Shown in pieces: positions 40,550 to 51,024 of a stretch of DNA of 64,000 bases (position 1 is the stretch's first letter; the number at the start of each line of letters is the position of its first letter). Origin of the DNA: JB111 sp049856175 (GTDB taxonomy: Bacteria; Actinomycetota; Actinomycetes; Actinomycetales; Actinomycetaceae); the NCBI RefSeq assembly GCF_049856175.1, contig NZ_JBNDNA010000004.1:124001-188000 (forward strand), given 5' to 3'. The notes below the pieces were generated by a model. It did no database searches. It saw only the letters and a list, made by a program, of their open reading frames with translations, and was not told where the DNA came from. The position numbers were made by a program, and so were the translations under genes.

Positions 40550-41827
40550 ATGGAGCTCGACACCGCGCGCACTCTCGCCTCGACCGAGGGCCGCGCGATG
40601 CTTGCCGCGTTGCCCCCGTACTCGCCCGCGACGGCCGAGCACATGAACGCTCGGCTGCGCGCCCACGGGATGGCGCCCGACCTCGCCTCCGCCGCCCTCA
40701 CCCAGCTCGCCCTGCGCGCCGAGGCCGCGGACCGTCTCGGCCCGGTCGCGGACCTGCTGCTCCTCACGCGCGCCGGGCTCGAGCAGGCCACGCGCACCGT
40801 CGTCGCCGCACATCACGCGCACCGGTTCCGCCGGGCGAGCGTCACCCGGGTCGCCGACCTCGGCTGCGGCCTCGGCCTGGACTCGCTCGCGATCGCCGGT
40901 CTGGGCACCGGGGTGGTCGCCGTCGAGCAGGACCCGGTCACCGCCGCGTTCGCCCGCGCGAACCTCGAGCCCTTCGACGGCGCCGAGGTGCGCGAGGCAG
41001 ATGCCCTCGACGTCGACCTGACCGACCTCGGTGCCGACGCCCTGTGGGCCGACCCGGCACGCCGCGACGCCGCGGGCCGGCGCCTGACCGAACCCGAGAG
41101 CTGGAGCCCGCCGCTGGCCGACGTCGTCGCCCGAGCCCGCTCGGTACGTGCGGCGGGGATCAAGGTGGCGCCGGGCATCGAGCTCGACCGGATCCCGGAC
41201 GACGCGCATGCCCAGTGGGTCTCGGTCGACCGCGAGGTGGTCGAGGCCGCGCTCTGGTTCGGCGACGCCGCGCCGGAGGGAGCCGGCCGCTCCGCCCTCG
41301 TCCTGCTCGGCGAGGAGCCGCACCTGCTCGCGCCCGAGGGTGGTGGCCCGCTCCCCCCGTCGGCACCCCACGACGACGCACCGGTGGCACCGCTGGGCGC
41401 CTTCCTCCACGAGCCCGACGGCGCCGTCATCCGTGCGGGGCTCGTCGCCGACCTCGCCCGACTTCTCGGCGCCGGTGTGGTCTCGCCCCGGATCGCCTAC
41501 CTCACCTCGGACGCCCCGGCGGCCTCCCCGTTCGCCCGCTCCTACCGCATCCTCGAGCAGGTCGACGCGGGGGCCAAGGGCCTGGCCAGGGCCGTCGCCG
41601 CTCGCGAGATCGGGGACCTGACGATCAAGCAGCGCGGCTCGGGCGTGAAGGTCGAGGACGTGCGCCGCCGGCTGCGGCTGAGGGGACCGAACCGGGCGAC
41701 GCTCGTGCTCACCCGCGCCGAGGGGCGGCACGTGGCCCTGCTCGTCGAGCCGGTGCCGGAGACGAGCGTCGAGCCGGTGGACGCGACGAGCGTCGAGCCG
41801 ACGCACGAGCACGGCGACAAGGGCTGA
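40550..41827 (+). CDS. Class I SAM methyltransferase with THUMP-like C-terminal domain
   Basis: The 425-residue product has a helical N-terminus (about 1-90), a SAM-binding domain (about 95-220) with VTRVADLGCGLGLDSLAIAGLG, AVEQDPVTAAFARANL and WADPARRD in the position of the usual N/D-P-P-Y motif, and a C-terminal THUMP-like region (about 330-410: GAKGLARAVAAREIGDLTIKQRGSGVKVEDVRRRLRLRG). This architecture is a common uncharacterised actinobacterial family, probably acting on RNA. The tail has EP-rich short repeats (TSVEPVDATSVEP). The start follows GACGAT at 6 nt. The GCL-like gene follows 54 nt downstream. Confidence 0.85.
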   Translation: MELDTARTLASTEGRAMLAALPPYSPATAEHMNARLRAHGMAPDLASAALTQLALRAEAADRLGPVADLLLLTRAGLEQATRTVVAAHHAHRFRRASVTRVADLGCGLGLDSLAIAGLGTGVVAVEQDPVTAAFARANLEPFDGAEVREADALDVDLTDLGADALWADPARRDAAGRRLTEPESWSPPLADVVARARSVRAAGIKVAPGIELDRIPDDAHAQWVSVDREVVEAALWFGDAAPEGAGRSALVLLGEEPHLLAPEGGGPLPPSAPHDDAPVAPLGAFLHEPDGAVIRAGLVADLARLLGAGVVSPRIAYLTSDAPAASPFARSYRILEQVDAGAKGLARAVAAREIGDLTIKQRGSGVKVEDVRRRLRLRGPNRATLVLTRAEGRHVALLVEPVPETSVEPVDATSVEPTHEHGDKG

Positions 41828-41869
41828 GACCGAGCGCGTCGCCGCGGTCTCGTGCCGGGGCCCGCGGTG

Positions 41870-41875
41870 CACAAT
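41870..41875 (+). promoter_or_regulatory. -10-like hexamer before the GCL-like gene
   Basis: CACAAT ends 6 nt before the GTG at 41882. Confidence 0.45.
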
Positions 41876-41881
41876 GGCGCC

Positions 41882-43009
41882 GTGCCCGTCGAGTTCGGAT
41901 CCTCGGAGCGCTCGTCGCTCGGCGTCGAGTGGGAGCTCCAGGTGCTCGACGCGGCCACCGGCGAGCCCCGCGACGAGGGGCCCGCGCTCATCGACGACCT
42001 CCGCTCCGCGGCCGGCACCCCGCACCCCCGCCTGGCGCACGAGCTGCTCGCCAGCACCGTCGAGATCGTCACCGGCGTCCACGCCACCGTCGCGTCCGCG
42101 GTCGCCGAGCTGGCCGAGGTGCTCGACGAGCTCGTCGAGGCTGCCGGCCGACGCGACCTCGTCCTGTCCGGCGGAGGCGCCCACGCCACGGCCGACCCGC
42201 AGGCCCAGCCCGTGGCCGAGGGCTACGAGCGGCTCATCGCCCGCACCGCCTGGTGGGGCCGCGAGATGCTCATCTACGGACTGCACGTGCACGTCGGCGT
42301 CGAGGACCGGCACAAGGCGGTCCCCCTGGTCGGTGCCCTCCTGCAGACGAGCGGTCCGATCCTCGCGCTGTCGGCCTCCTCGCCCGCCTGGCGCGGGGTG
42401 GGCACCGGCTACGCGTCGAACCGCACGATGATCTTCCAGCAGCTGCCCACCGCCGGGCTGCCGGACTCGATGGCGACCTGGTCGGACTACGAGCGCATCG
42501 TCGAACACCTGCTCGCCGCCGACGTCATCGCGCGCCGCACCGAGACCCGGTGGGACGCCCGCCCCACCCAGCTCGGGACCGTCGAGTCCCGGATCTGCGA
42601 CTCCCCGCCCACGATCGCCGAGGTCGCGGCGCTGACCGCCCTCAACCAGTGCGTCGTCGAGGACTCCTCGACGCGCCTCGACGCCGGGGAGGAGCTGCCC
42701 GCCCTCCCCCGTTGGCTCACCGCGGAGAACCGCTGGCGCGCCGCCCGGTTCGGGCTCGACGCCACCTTCGTCACCGACACCGACGGCGGCTCGGTCCCTG
42801 CCACGGAGGCCGTGCGACGTCTGGTCGCCGACCTCGCGCCGACGGCGGAGCGGCTCGGTTGCGCGGACGACCTCGCCCTCGTGGAGCACGTCCTCGACAC
42901 CGGGGCCTCCTACCGGCGCCAGCTCGCGGCCGCGGAGCAGGACGGCTGGGCAGCGGTGCCCCTGCACCTGGCCGGGGAGCTGACCGAGGAGCGACGCCCC
43001 GCGGGCTGA
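41882..43009 (+). CDS. Glutamate-cysteine ligase family 2 protein (YbdK-like carboxylate-amine ligase)
   Basis: The 375-residue product matches GCS2 enzymes: SSLGVEWELQVLD at the start (metal and glutamate binding), HPRLAHELLASTVEIVTGVH, REMLIYGLHVHVGVEDRHKAV, SASSPAWRGVGTGYASNRTMIFQQLPTAG and TVESRICDSPPTIAEV. Such proteins form gamma-glutamyl bonds with Cys or other amines; actinobacteria generally use mycothiol, so the product is uncertain. GTG at 41882 is chosen over the upstream ATG-like frame because the conserved block begins ten residues later and CACAAT lies 6 nt upstream. Convergent with tsaD. Confidence 0.87.
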   Translation: MPVEFGSSERSSLGVEWELQVLDAATGEPRDEGPALIDDLRSAAGTPHPRLAHELLASTVEIVTGVHATVASAVAELAEVLDELVEAAGRRDLVLSGGGAHATADPQAQPVAEGYERLIARTAWWGREMLIYGLHVHVGVEDRHKAVPLVGALLQTSGPILALSASSPAWRGVGTGYASNRTMIFQQLPTAGLPDSMATWSDYERIVEHLLAADVIARRTETRWDARPTQLGTVESRICDSPPTIAEVAALTALNQCVVEDSSTRLDAGEELPALPRWLTAENRWRAARFGLDATFVTDTDGGSVPATEAVRRLVADLAPTAERLGCADDLALVEHVLDTGASYRRQLAAAEQDGWAAVPLHLAGELTEERRPAG

Positions 43010-43092
43010 CGGCACCGGCGGCACGGGCTGGCGGCACCGGCGCCGCGAGCTGACGGCGCCGGCGGCACGAGCTGGCGGCACCGGCGCCGCCG
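43005..43092. repeat. Four 22-bp tandem repeats at the end of the GCL-like gene
   Basis: Units at 43005, 43027, 43049 and 43071 share gctgrcggcrccggcg-type sequence; units 1/3 and 2/4 are most alike, giving a 44-bp duplication. The first unit covers the stop codon. Confidence 0.8.
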
Positions 43093-43121
43093 CGCCGAGC
43101 CTCGGCCGGTGGGCGCCGTTC

Positions 43122-44165
43122 TCAGACCAGGACGCTCGTGGCCGCCATCGACGAGTCGACGCCGAAGCCCAGGCTCGAGGAGGGCAGTCCCGCCTCGACC
43201 ACGGCGGACCCCAGGGCCGCGATCATCGCCCCGTTGTCGGTGCAGAACCTCGGCGGCGGGATGCGCACCTCCACGCCGGCGGCGGGACCGCGCTCGGCGA
43301 GCAGCTCGCGCAGGCGGGAGTTCGCGGAGAATCCCCCGCCGACGACGAGCACGTCGGCCCCCTGGTCGGCGCACGCACGCAGCGCCTTGGTCGCGAGCAC
43401 GTCGGCGACCGCCTCGGAGAAGCCCGCGGCGACGTCGGCCGCCGGGATCTCCTCGCCGCGGGACGTACGGGCCTCGAGGTCACGGGCCACGGCCGTCTTC
43501 AGGCCGGAGAACGAGAAGTTGTAGGCGTGCCGCTCCCGGTCCTTCGGCGCCGAGAGCCCGCGCGGGTAGCGGATCGCCTCCCGGTCACCGGTGGCGGCGA
43601 GCCGGTCGACGTGCGGCCCGCCGGGGTAGGGCAGCCCGAGCAGGCGGCCGACCTTGTCGAACGCCTCCCCCGCGGCGTCGTCGAGCGTCTCCCCGAGCAG
43701 GGTGACGTCGGTGATGCCCGTCCCGACCGAGAGCAGGGTGGTGTGCCCGCCGGACACGACGAGCGCGACCGAGCGGGCCGGGACGGCCCCGTGGACGAGG
43801 GCGTCGACGGCCGCGTGGCCGATGACGTGGTTGACGCCGAGGATCGGCCGCCCCACGGACAGCGCGAGCGCCTTCGCGGCGGCCGCCCCCACGGTCAGCG
43901 AGCCGACGAGCCCGGGACCGGCGGTCACGGCGATCGCGTCCACCTCCGAGAGGTCGACGTCCGCGCGCGCCAGGGCGGCGCCGAGCGTCGGCCCGAAGGC
44001 CTCGAGGTGAGCTCGGGAGGCGATCTCCGGGATGATGCCGCCGAACCGGGCGTGCTCCTCCATCGACGACGCCGTCACGTCGGCCACGAGCTCGGTGCCG
44101 CGGACGAGCGCGATGCCGGTCTCGTCGCAGGAGGTCTCGATGCCGAGGACGAGCGGGGAGGTCAC
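43122..44165 (-). CDS. tsaD: tRNA N6-adenosine threonylcarbamoyltransferase TsaD
   Basis: TsaD transfers threonylcarbamoyl to A37 of ANN-decoding tRNAs. The 347-residue product has VLGIETSCDETGIALV, the metal-site region GVNHVIGHAAVDAL (two His), VALVVSGGHTTLL, GETLDDAAGEAFDKVGRLLGLPYPGGP, FSFSGLKTAV and ADVLVVGGGFSANSRLRELL with the closing Asp region FCTDNGAMIAALG. GTG at 44165 follows TACGAT at 7 nt. TsaB and TsaE, its partners, are encoded at 51021 and 52598. Confidence 0.97.
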   Translation of the reverse strand: MTSPLVLGIETSCDETGIALVRGTELVADVTASSMEEHARFGGIIPEIASRAHLEAFGPTLGAALARADVDLSEVDAIAVTAGPGLVGSLTVGAAAAKALALSVGRPILGVNHVIGHAAVDALVHGAVPARSVALVVSGGHTTLLSVGTGITDVTLLGETLDDAAGEAFDKVGRLLGLPYPGGPHVDRLAATGDREAIRYPRGLSAPKDRERHAYNFSFSGLKTAVARDLEARTSRGEEIPAADVAAGFSEAVADVLATKALRACADQGADVLVVGGGFSANSRLRELLAERGPAAGVEVRIPPPRFCTDNGAMIAALGSAVVEAGLPSSSLGFGVDSSMAATSVLV

Positions 44166-44172
44166 GCAGGCG

Positions 44173-44178
44173 ATCGTA
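44173..44178 (-). promoter_or_regulatory. -10-like hexamer before tsaD
   Basis: TACGAT (minus strand) ends 7 nt before the tsaD GTG. Confidence 0.55.
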
Positions 44179-44243
44179 CGCGCGGAGCGCGTCCGGCGAC
44201 CCGACGGCCCGGGAGCCGGCCGACCGACCACCGGGCCGCGCCG

Positions 44244-46106
44244 TCAGACCGTCTCGGGCACCAGCCGGACGGCCCCCTTGTCGGCGGACTGGGCGAACGC
44301 CGCGTAGGCCCGCAGCGCCGGCGTGACCTTGCGGGGGCGCTGCTCCTTCGGCCGGTACCCGCCGCCCGCCTCCAGGGCCGCCCTGCGGCGCTCGAGCTCC
44401 TCGTCGGGGACGTCGAGCGTCAGGCTGCGCCGGGGGATGTCGATCGAGACCGTGTCCCCCTCCTCGACGAGTGCGATCGTGCCGCCGGCGGCCGCCTCGG
44501 GCGAGACGTGCCCGATCGACAGGCCCGAGGTCCCGCCGGAGAACCGTCCGTCCGTGATGAGCGCGCACGCCTTGCCGAGCCCGAGACCCTTGAGGTAGGA
44601 GGTCGGGTACAGCATCTCCTGCATCCCCGGTCCCCCCTTGGGGCCCTCGTAGCGGATGACGACGACGTCGCCCTCCTTGACCTCCTTGCCGAGGATCCGC
44701 TGCACGGCCTCCTCCTGCGACTCGCACACGACCGCGGGCCCCGAGAACGTCCAGATCGACTCGTCCACGCCCGCGGTCTTCACCACGGCGCCGTCGACCG
44801 CGATGTTGCCGCGCAGGACGCCCAGGCCGCCGTCCTTGGAGTAGGCGTGCGCGAAGGACCGGATGCACCCGTGGGTGTCGTCGACGTCGAGGGACGCCCA
44901 CCGCTCGGACTGGGAGAACGCCGTCGACGAGCGCCGCCCGCCCGGGGCCGCGTGCCACAGCTCGGTGGCCTCCTCCGAGGCCCGACCGCCGCGCACGTCC
45001 CACTCGTCGAGCCAGGTGCCCAGCGTCTGCGCGTGCACGGTGTGCACGTCCTCGTTCAGCAGACCGCCGCGCCGCAGCTCGCCCAGCAGGGCGGGGATCC
45101 CGCCGGCCCGGTGGACGTCCTCCATGTAGTAGGTCCGGCCCTCGGCCACGTTGGGCGCGACCTTCGACAGGCACGGCACCCGCCGCGAGATCTCGTCGAT
45201 CTCCTCGAGGCCGAAGGCCACGCCGGCCTCGCTGGCCGCGGCGAGCAGGTGGAGGATCGTGTTGGTCGAGCCGCCCATCGCGATGTCGAGCGCCATCGCG
45301 TTCTCGAACGCCGCCGGGGTCGCGATGCTGAGCGGGAGGACCGTGTCGTCGTCCTCCTCGTAGTACCGGCGCGTGATGTCGACGACCAGCGAGCCGGCCT
45401 TCTCGTACAGGGCGCGCCGGGCGGTGTGCGTGGCGAGCACCGAACCGTTGCCGGGCAGGGAGAGCCCGATGGCCTCGGTGAGGCAGTTCATCGAGTTCGC
45501 CGTGAACATCCCCGAGCACGAGCCGCAGGTGGGGCAGGCCGCCTCCTCGATGCGCATGAGGTCCTCGTCGGCCACGTTCTCGTTGACCGCCTCGGACATC
45601 GCGTCGACGAGGTCGAGCGTGCGGACGGTGCCGTCCAAGAGCGTCGCCCGCCCCGACTCCATGGGGCCGCCGGAGACGAACACCGTGGGCACGTCGAGCC
45701 GCAGCGCGGCGAGCAGCATGCCGGGCGTGATCTTGTCGCAGTTGGAGATGCACACGAGAGCGTCCGCGCAGTGCGCGTTGACCATGTACTCCACCGAGTC
45801 GGCGATGAGGTCGCGCGAGGGCAGGGAGTAGAGCATGCCGTCGTGCCCCATCGCGATGCCGTCGTCGACGGCGATCGTGTTGAACTCGCGCGGGATGCCG
45901 CCGGCGGACTGGATCGCCTCGGAGACGATCCGGCCCACGGGCGCGAGGTGCGTGTGGCCGGGGACGAACTCGGTGAAGGAGTTCGCGACGGCGATGACCG
46001 GCTTGCGGCCGATGTCCGCGCCGTCGACGCCGGAGGCACGCATGAGGGCGCGCGCCCCGGCCATGTTCCTGCCGTGGGTGACGGTGCGTGAGCGATGTGC
46101 GGGCAT
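44244..46106 (-). CDS. ilvD: Dihydroxyacid dehydratase
   Basis: IlvD makes the 2-keto acids for Val, Leu and Ile. The 620-residue product carries the cluster cysteines in CISNCDKITPGML and CPTCGSCSGMFTANSMNCLTEA, together with GRTYYMEDVHRAGGIPALLG, GVDESIWTFSGPAVVCESQEEAVQ, GPKGGPGMQEMLYPTS and TDGRFSGGTSGLSIGHVSPEA near the end. Full length. It is divergent from the XRE regulator with 94 nt between starts. Other ilv genes are not in the window. Confidence 0.97.
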   Translation of the reverse strand: MPAHRSRTVTHGRNMAGARALMRASGVDGADIGRKPVIAVANSFTEFVPGHTHLAPVGRIVSEAIQSAGGIPREFNTIAVDDGIAMGHDGMLYSLPSRDLIADSVEYMVNAHCADALVCISNCDKITPGMLLAALRLDVPTVFVSGGPMESGRATLLDGTVRTLDLVDAMSEAVNENVADEDLMRIEEAACPTCGSCSGMFTANSMNCLTEAIGLSLPGNGSVLATHTARRALYEKAGSLVVDITRRYYEEDDDTVLPLSIATPAAFENAMALDIAMGGSTNTILHLLAAASEAGVAFGLEEIDEISRRVPCLSKVAPNVAEGRTYYMEDVHRAGGIPALLGELRRGGLLNEDVHTVHAQTLGTWLDEWDVRGGRASEEATELWHAAPGGRRSSTAFSQSERWASLDVDDTHGCIRSFAHAYSKDGGLGVLRGNIAVDGAVVKTAGVDESIWTFSGPAVVCESQEEAVQRILGKEVKEGDVVVIRYEGPKGGPGMQEMLYPTSYLKGLGLGKACALITDGRFSGGTSGLSIGHVSPEAAAGGTIALVEEGDTVSIDIPRRSLTLDVPDEELERRRAALEAGGGYRPKEQRPRKVTPALRAYAAFAQSADKGAVRLVPETV

Positions 46107-46112
46107 GTGCCC

Positions 46113-46118
46113 ATCGTC
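46113..46118 (-). promoter_or_regulatory. -10-like hexamer before ilvD
   Basis: GACGAT (minus strand) ends 6 nt before the ilvD ATG. Confidence 0.4.
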
Positions 46119-46170
46119 CCCCGTCCCGACGCCGCGTCACGACGATCCGGGCCCGGTCGCCGGATGCGGC

Positions 46171-46193
46171 TGGTACCGGTACTCCCAGTACCA
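46171..46193. promoter_or_regulatory. Inverted repeat TGGTAC-N11-GTACCA, candidate operator
   Basis: It covers the -10-like TACCAT of the XRE gene (46189-46194), so a protein bound here would block that promoter. A further GGTAC copy lies inside the spacer. Confidence 0.55.
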
Positions 46194-46194
46194 T
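46189..46194 (+). promoter_or_regulatory. -10-like hexamer, probable leaderless promoter of the XRE gene
   Basis: TACCAT ends 6 nt before the GTG at 46201. Confidence 0.5.
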
Positions 46195-46200
46195 CGGTGG

Positions 46201-46992
46201 GTGATCCGTCCCCGCACGCCCCGGCGTGAGGAGCTCGGTGCTTTCCTCCGGGCCCGGCGCCTCACCTCCGACCGGGCGGCGCTCGGCCTGCCGACGCCGG
46301 CCCGCCGAGGCGCCACGGGCCTGAGCCGGGAGGAGGTCGCCGCCCTGTCCGGCGTGAGCGCCAGCTGGTACACGTGGCTCGAGCAGGGCCGGGACACCAA
46401 CGTCTCGCGCCAGGTGCTCCTCGCCGTCGCCCGCGTGCTCCGGCTGACCGAGGACGAGACCGCCTACGTGCTCGGCCTCGCAGAGCAGGAGGCCGTCGCC
46501 CCGCCGGCTCGCCGTGAGGCCGTCCCGGCCCACCTCCGGCGGCTCGTCGACGCGCTGGACTTCCCGGCCTTCGTCGTGACGGCCGACTGGGCGATCGTCG
46601 GCTGGAACGCCGGCTACGCGTGGCTCTACCCGCGCATCGCGCACGTCGAACCGGCCGACCGCAACCTGCTGTGGCTCGTCTACACCGACCCCGACCTGCG
46701 ACGCATGCTCCCCGACTGGGAGCGGGACAGCCGTCGCTTCCTCGCCGAGTTCCGGGCGGAGGCCGGGGTGCGGCTGGCCGGCCCGGGGCACCGGGCGGTC
46801 GTCGACCGGCTCACGGGGGCGAGCGAGGAGTTCCGCACCCACTCCGCCGAGATGGCCGTCTCGCGGTTCGAGTCGCGCAGGCGCACCTTCCGGCACCGCG
46901 AGCACGGTCTGCTCGAGTTCGAGCACCACCGGCTCGTGCCCTCGGACGCCGCCGACCTGCACGTGGTGATGTACGTGCCGGTCACGCCCTGA
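46201..46992 (+). CDS. XRE-family regulator with MmyB-like ligand domain
   Basis: The 263-residue product has an N-terminal helix-turn-helix (about 10-80: RRGATGLSREEVAALSGVSASWYTWLEQGRDTNVSRQVLLAVARVLRL) and a C-terminal MmyB-type domain (about 95-260: LVDALDFPAFVVTADWAIVGWNAGYAWLY, NLLWLVYTDPDLRRMLPDWERDSRRFLAEFRAE, EHGLLEFEHHRLVPSDAADLHVVMYVP). Members of this family often repress a neighbouring oxidoreductase gene and bind fatty-acid-like ligands. Here the divergent neighbour is ilvD. An inverted repeat over its own -10 suggests autoregulation. Convergent with sdhB. Confidence 0.9.
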   Translation: MIRPRTPRREELGAFLRARRLTSDRAALGLPTPARRGATGLSREEVAALSGVSASWYTWLEQGRDTNVSRQVLLAVARVLRLTEDETAYVLGLAEQEAVAPPARREAVPAHLRRLVDALDFPAFVVTADWAIVGWNAGYAWLYPRIAHVEPADRNLLWLVYTDPDLRRMLPDWERDSRRFLAEFRAEAGVRLAGPGHRAVVDRLTGASEEFRTHSAEMAVSRFESRRRTFRHREHGLLEFEHHRLVPSDAADLHVVMYVPVTP

Positions 46993-47006
46993 CCCGCGGC
47001 GCGGGC

Positions 47007-47749
47007 TCAGCTCCGGCCGGAGATCGTGGCCCTGCCGAGGTCGGCGTTGAGCTGGGAGATGACGTCGAGCGGGATCTCCTTGGGGCACACCGCGGCACAC
47101 TCCCCGATGTTGGTGCAGCCGCCGAAGCCCTCGGCGTCGTGCTGGTCGAGCATGTCCACCACCCGGGCCTGCCGCTCGGGCTGGCCCTGCGGCAGCATGC
47201 CGAGGTGGGTGACCTTGGCGCCGAGGAACAGCATCGCCGAGGCGTTCGGGCAGGCGGCCACGCAGGCGCCGCACCCGATGCAGGCGGCGGCCTCGAACGC
47301 GCGGTCCGCGTCGTCCTTCGGCACGGGCGTCGCGTGCGCGTCCGGGGCAGCACCGGTGTTGACCGAGACGTACCCGCCGGCCGCGATGATGCGGTCGAAC
47401 GAGCTGCGGTCCACCACGAGGTCCTTGACCACCGGGAACGCGGTCGCCCGCCACGGCTCGATGGTGATCGAGTCGCCGTCCTTGAAGGACCGCATGTGCA
47501 GCTGGCAGGTGGTGGTGACCTCGGGGCCGTGCGCCTCGCCGTCGATGACGATGCCGCAGGCGCCGCAGATGCCCTCGCGGCAGTCGTGGTCGAACGCGAT
47601 GGGGTCCTCGCCCGCCGCGAAGAGCTGCTCGTTGAGCACGTCGAGCATCTCGAGGAACGACATGTGCTCGGAGACGTCGTCGAGCCGGTAGGAGCGCATG
47701 GCCCCCTTGTCCTCCGGTCCGGACTGACGCCAGGCGTTGATGGTGATCT

Positions 47750-47753
<4 letters not shown>
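47007..47753 (-). CDS. sdhB: Succinate dehydrogenase iron-sulfur subunit
   Basis: SdhB passes electrons from SdhA to the membrane subunit. The 248-residue product has the [2Fe-2S] cysteines in DHDCREGICGACGIVIDGEAHGP and TTTCQLHMRSF, then AAACIGCGACVAACPNASAMLF and GFGGCTNIGECAAVCPKEIPLDVI for the remaining clusters. Length and motif order fit SdhB of the type with a single cytochrome subunit. Its ATG overlaps the sdhA stop by 4 nt. Confidence 0.97.
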
Positions 47754-49714
<1,961 letters not shown>

Positions 49715-49725
49715 GCGGGGGCGCC

Positions 49726-50427
49726 TCAATTCACGATGCCGAGAAGGATGGCCGTCGGGGTCGCCATGAACCCGACGAGGAGCAGGAGCGCGACGACGAT
49801 CGCGATGCCGTTGAACGCCGCCTCGCGCCGCTTCGTCGACAGGCCGAAGGTCTGCAGCGCCGACCACACGCCGTGGCGCACGTGGAGGGCGAGCAGGACC
49901 ATCGCGACGAGGTAGATCGCGTACACCCACCAGTGCGCGGGCTGGAACGCCTCGACCATCCGCTGGTACGGGCTGTCGAACGAGCCGCCCACCTCGATCG
50001 TCATGGTCGTGAACTGCAGGATGTGGAAGACGACGAAGGCGAGGATGATGACACCGCCCCAGCGCATCGTGCGCGACGCGTAGGTCTGCTGCAGCGAGCG
50101 CTTCTTCACGTAGCGCGTGGTGCGGGCCCCCCGGGCCCTCTTCCAGAGCGCGAACGCCGCCCCGGCATGGACCACCAGCGACGCGAGCAGGGCGACCCGC
50201 ATGAGCCACAGCAGCCCCTGGTGCGGGAGGATCGGGTAGAACGCCTCACGCAGCCAGTGCGCATACCCGTCGAACGCCTCGGCGCCCTGGAACATCTTGA
50301 GGTTGCCGTACATGTGGGACAGGACGAAGAGCACGAAGATGACACCCGTGACGGCCATCGCGACCTTGAGGGCGACCGTGGTCCTCCGTGCTGTCCGCGC
50401 CCTCGACGGCGCTGCAGTGGTGGTCAC
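49726..50427 (-). CDS. sdhC: Succinate dehydrogenase cytochrome b subunit (SdhC, five-helix type)
   Basis: This is the single-subunit, five-helix cytochrome b of the Bacillus/Wolinella type. The 233-residue product has membrane segments at about 15-38, 60-85, 110-135, 155-180 and 200-230, with His in SHMYGNLKMFQG, HQGLLWLMRVALLASLVVHAGAAF, VVFHILQFTT and ALHVRHGVWSALQTFG serving as likely heme ligands. Being the first gene of sdhCAB, it explains why no sdhD is present. GTG at 50427 is chosen because TAGGAT ends 7 nt upstream, and the frame reading back to 50529 lacks conserved residues. Confidence 0.94.
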   Translation of the reverse strand: MTTTAAPSRARTARRTTVALKVAMAVTGVIFVLFVLSHMYGNLKMFQGAEAFDGYAHWLREAFYPILPHQGLLWLMRVALLASLVVHAGAAFALWKRARGARTTRYVKKRSLQQTYASRTMRWGGVIILAFVVFHILQFTTMTIEVGGSFDSPYQRMVEAFQPAHWWVYAIYLVAMVLLALHVRHGVWSALQTFGLSTKRREAAFNGIAIVVALLLLVGFMATPTAILLGIVN

Positions 50428-50434
50428 GAGGGCG

Positions 50435-50440
50435 ATCCTA
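50435..50440 (-). promoter_or_regulatory. -10-like hexamer, probable leaderless promoter of sdhCAB
   Basis: TAGGAT (minus strand) ends 7 nt before the sdhC GTG. Confidence 0.55.
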
Positions 50441-50503
50441 ACCCCGGGGGTTCGATGGGTCGGGCCTTTCCCCGCACGCGAGACGAATGGTCCCGAACTC
50501 GTC

Positions 50504-50522
50504 TTTCCGGTGGGTCCGGAAA
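50504..50522. promoter_or_regulatory. Inverted repeat TTTCCGG-N5-CCGGAAA upstream of sdhC
   Basis: A perfect 7-bp inverted repeat 77 nt upstream of sdhC, at the edge of a relatively A+T-rich stretch (about 50520-50576). It could be an operator or the end of a hairpin for the rightward side. Confidence 0.45.
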
Positions 50523-50568
50523 TGGTCAAGAGACATTTTCGTGAGGAGTTTCGTACGGAATTCTCGCG

Positions 50569-51024
50569 CTATTTCCCGGGCTCCAGACCGAGCCGCATGA
50601 CCACCGCGTCGCGGCCGGACCGCTGGTAGTAACGGGGTCTGATCCCGACGGCCTCGAAGCCCGCCCGCTCGTAGAGTGCCCGGGCGCCGTCGTCGTCGGC
50701 CCGCACCTCGAGGACGACGCTGCGCGAGCCGGCGCGTCGGGCCCGGTCGACCAGCTCGCCCAGCAGCCGGGTCGCGAGCCCCCGACGCCGGTGCGCCGGG
50801 TCGACGCCGACCGTCATCACCTGGGTCTCCTCCCCCGCCGCGGTGCCGGCCCAGGCGACGAGCCGGTCCTCGTCGTCGACGGCCGCGAGGTACGTCCGGC
50901 CCTGCTGCGCGAGCTCCGTGCGGTAGATGCCCGCCGACCAGTCGTCCGGGCCGAACAGGACGGGCTCGAGCTCGGCGACCCGGTCGATGTCCGCCCGGGT
51001 CAGCGGCCGCAGGCGGTACGTCAC
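50569..51024 (-). CDS. rimI: Ribosomal-protein-alanine N-acetyltransferase RimI-like (GNAT)
   Basis: The 151-residue product is a GNAT acetyltransferase with RLRPLTRADIDRVAELEPVLFGPDDWSAGIYRTELAQ at the start, the acetyl-CoA loop QVMTVGVDPAHRRRGLATRLLGELVDRAR and the closing VVLEVRADDDGARALYERAGFEAVGIRPRYYQ with the typical ALYE-x-x-GF and Tyr. Position immediately after tsaB matches rimI in mycobacteria and many other bacteria. The GTG overlaps the tsaB stop by 4 nt. It is the last gene of the glmS-to-rimI operon. Confidence 0.93.
   Translation of the reverse strand: MTYRLRPLTRADIDRVAELEPVLFGPDDWSAGIYRTELAQQGRTYLAAVDDEDRLVAWAGTAAGEETQVMTVGVDPAHRRRGLATRLLGELVDRARRAGSRSVVLEVRADDDGARALYERAGFEAVGIRPRYYQRSGRDAVVMRLGLEPGK

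Noticed and set aside
43010..43121. The 22-bp repeats as a small ORF or attachment site
   Set aside because: No start codon or integrase is near, and the units are imperfect; kept only as a repeat.
43585..47454. Long open frame across ilvD, the XRE gene and part of sdhB on the minus strand
   Set aside because: It runs through several real genes in other frames and has no family motif; a high-GC artefact.
50460..50568. The A+T-richer stretch as a foreign insertion
   Set aside because: It is under 110 nt, carries no gene or repeat ends, and fits a promoter region better.
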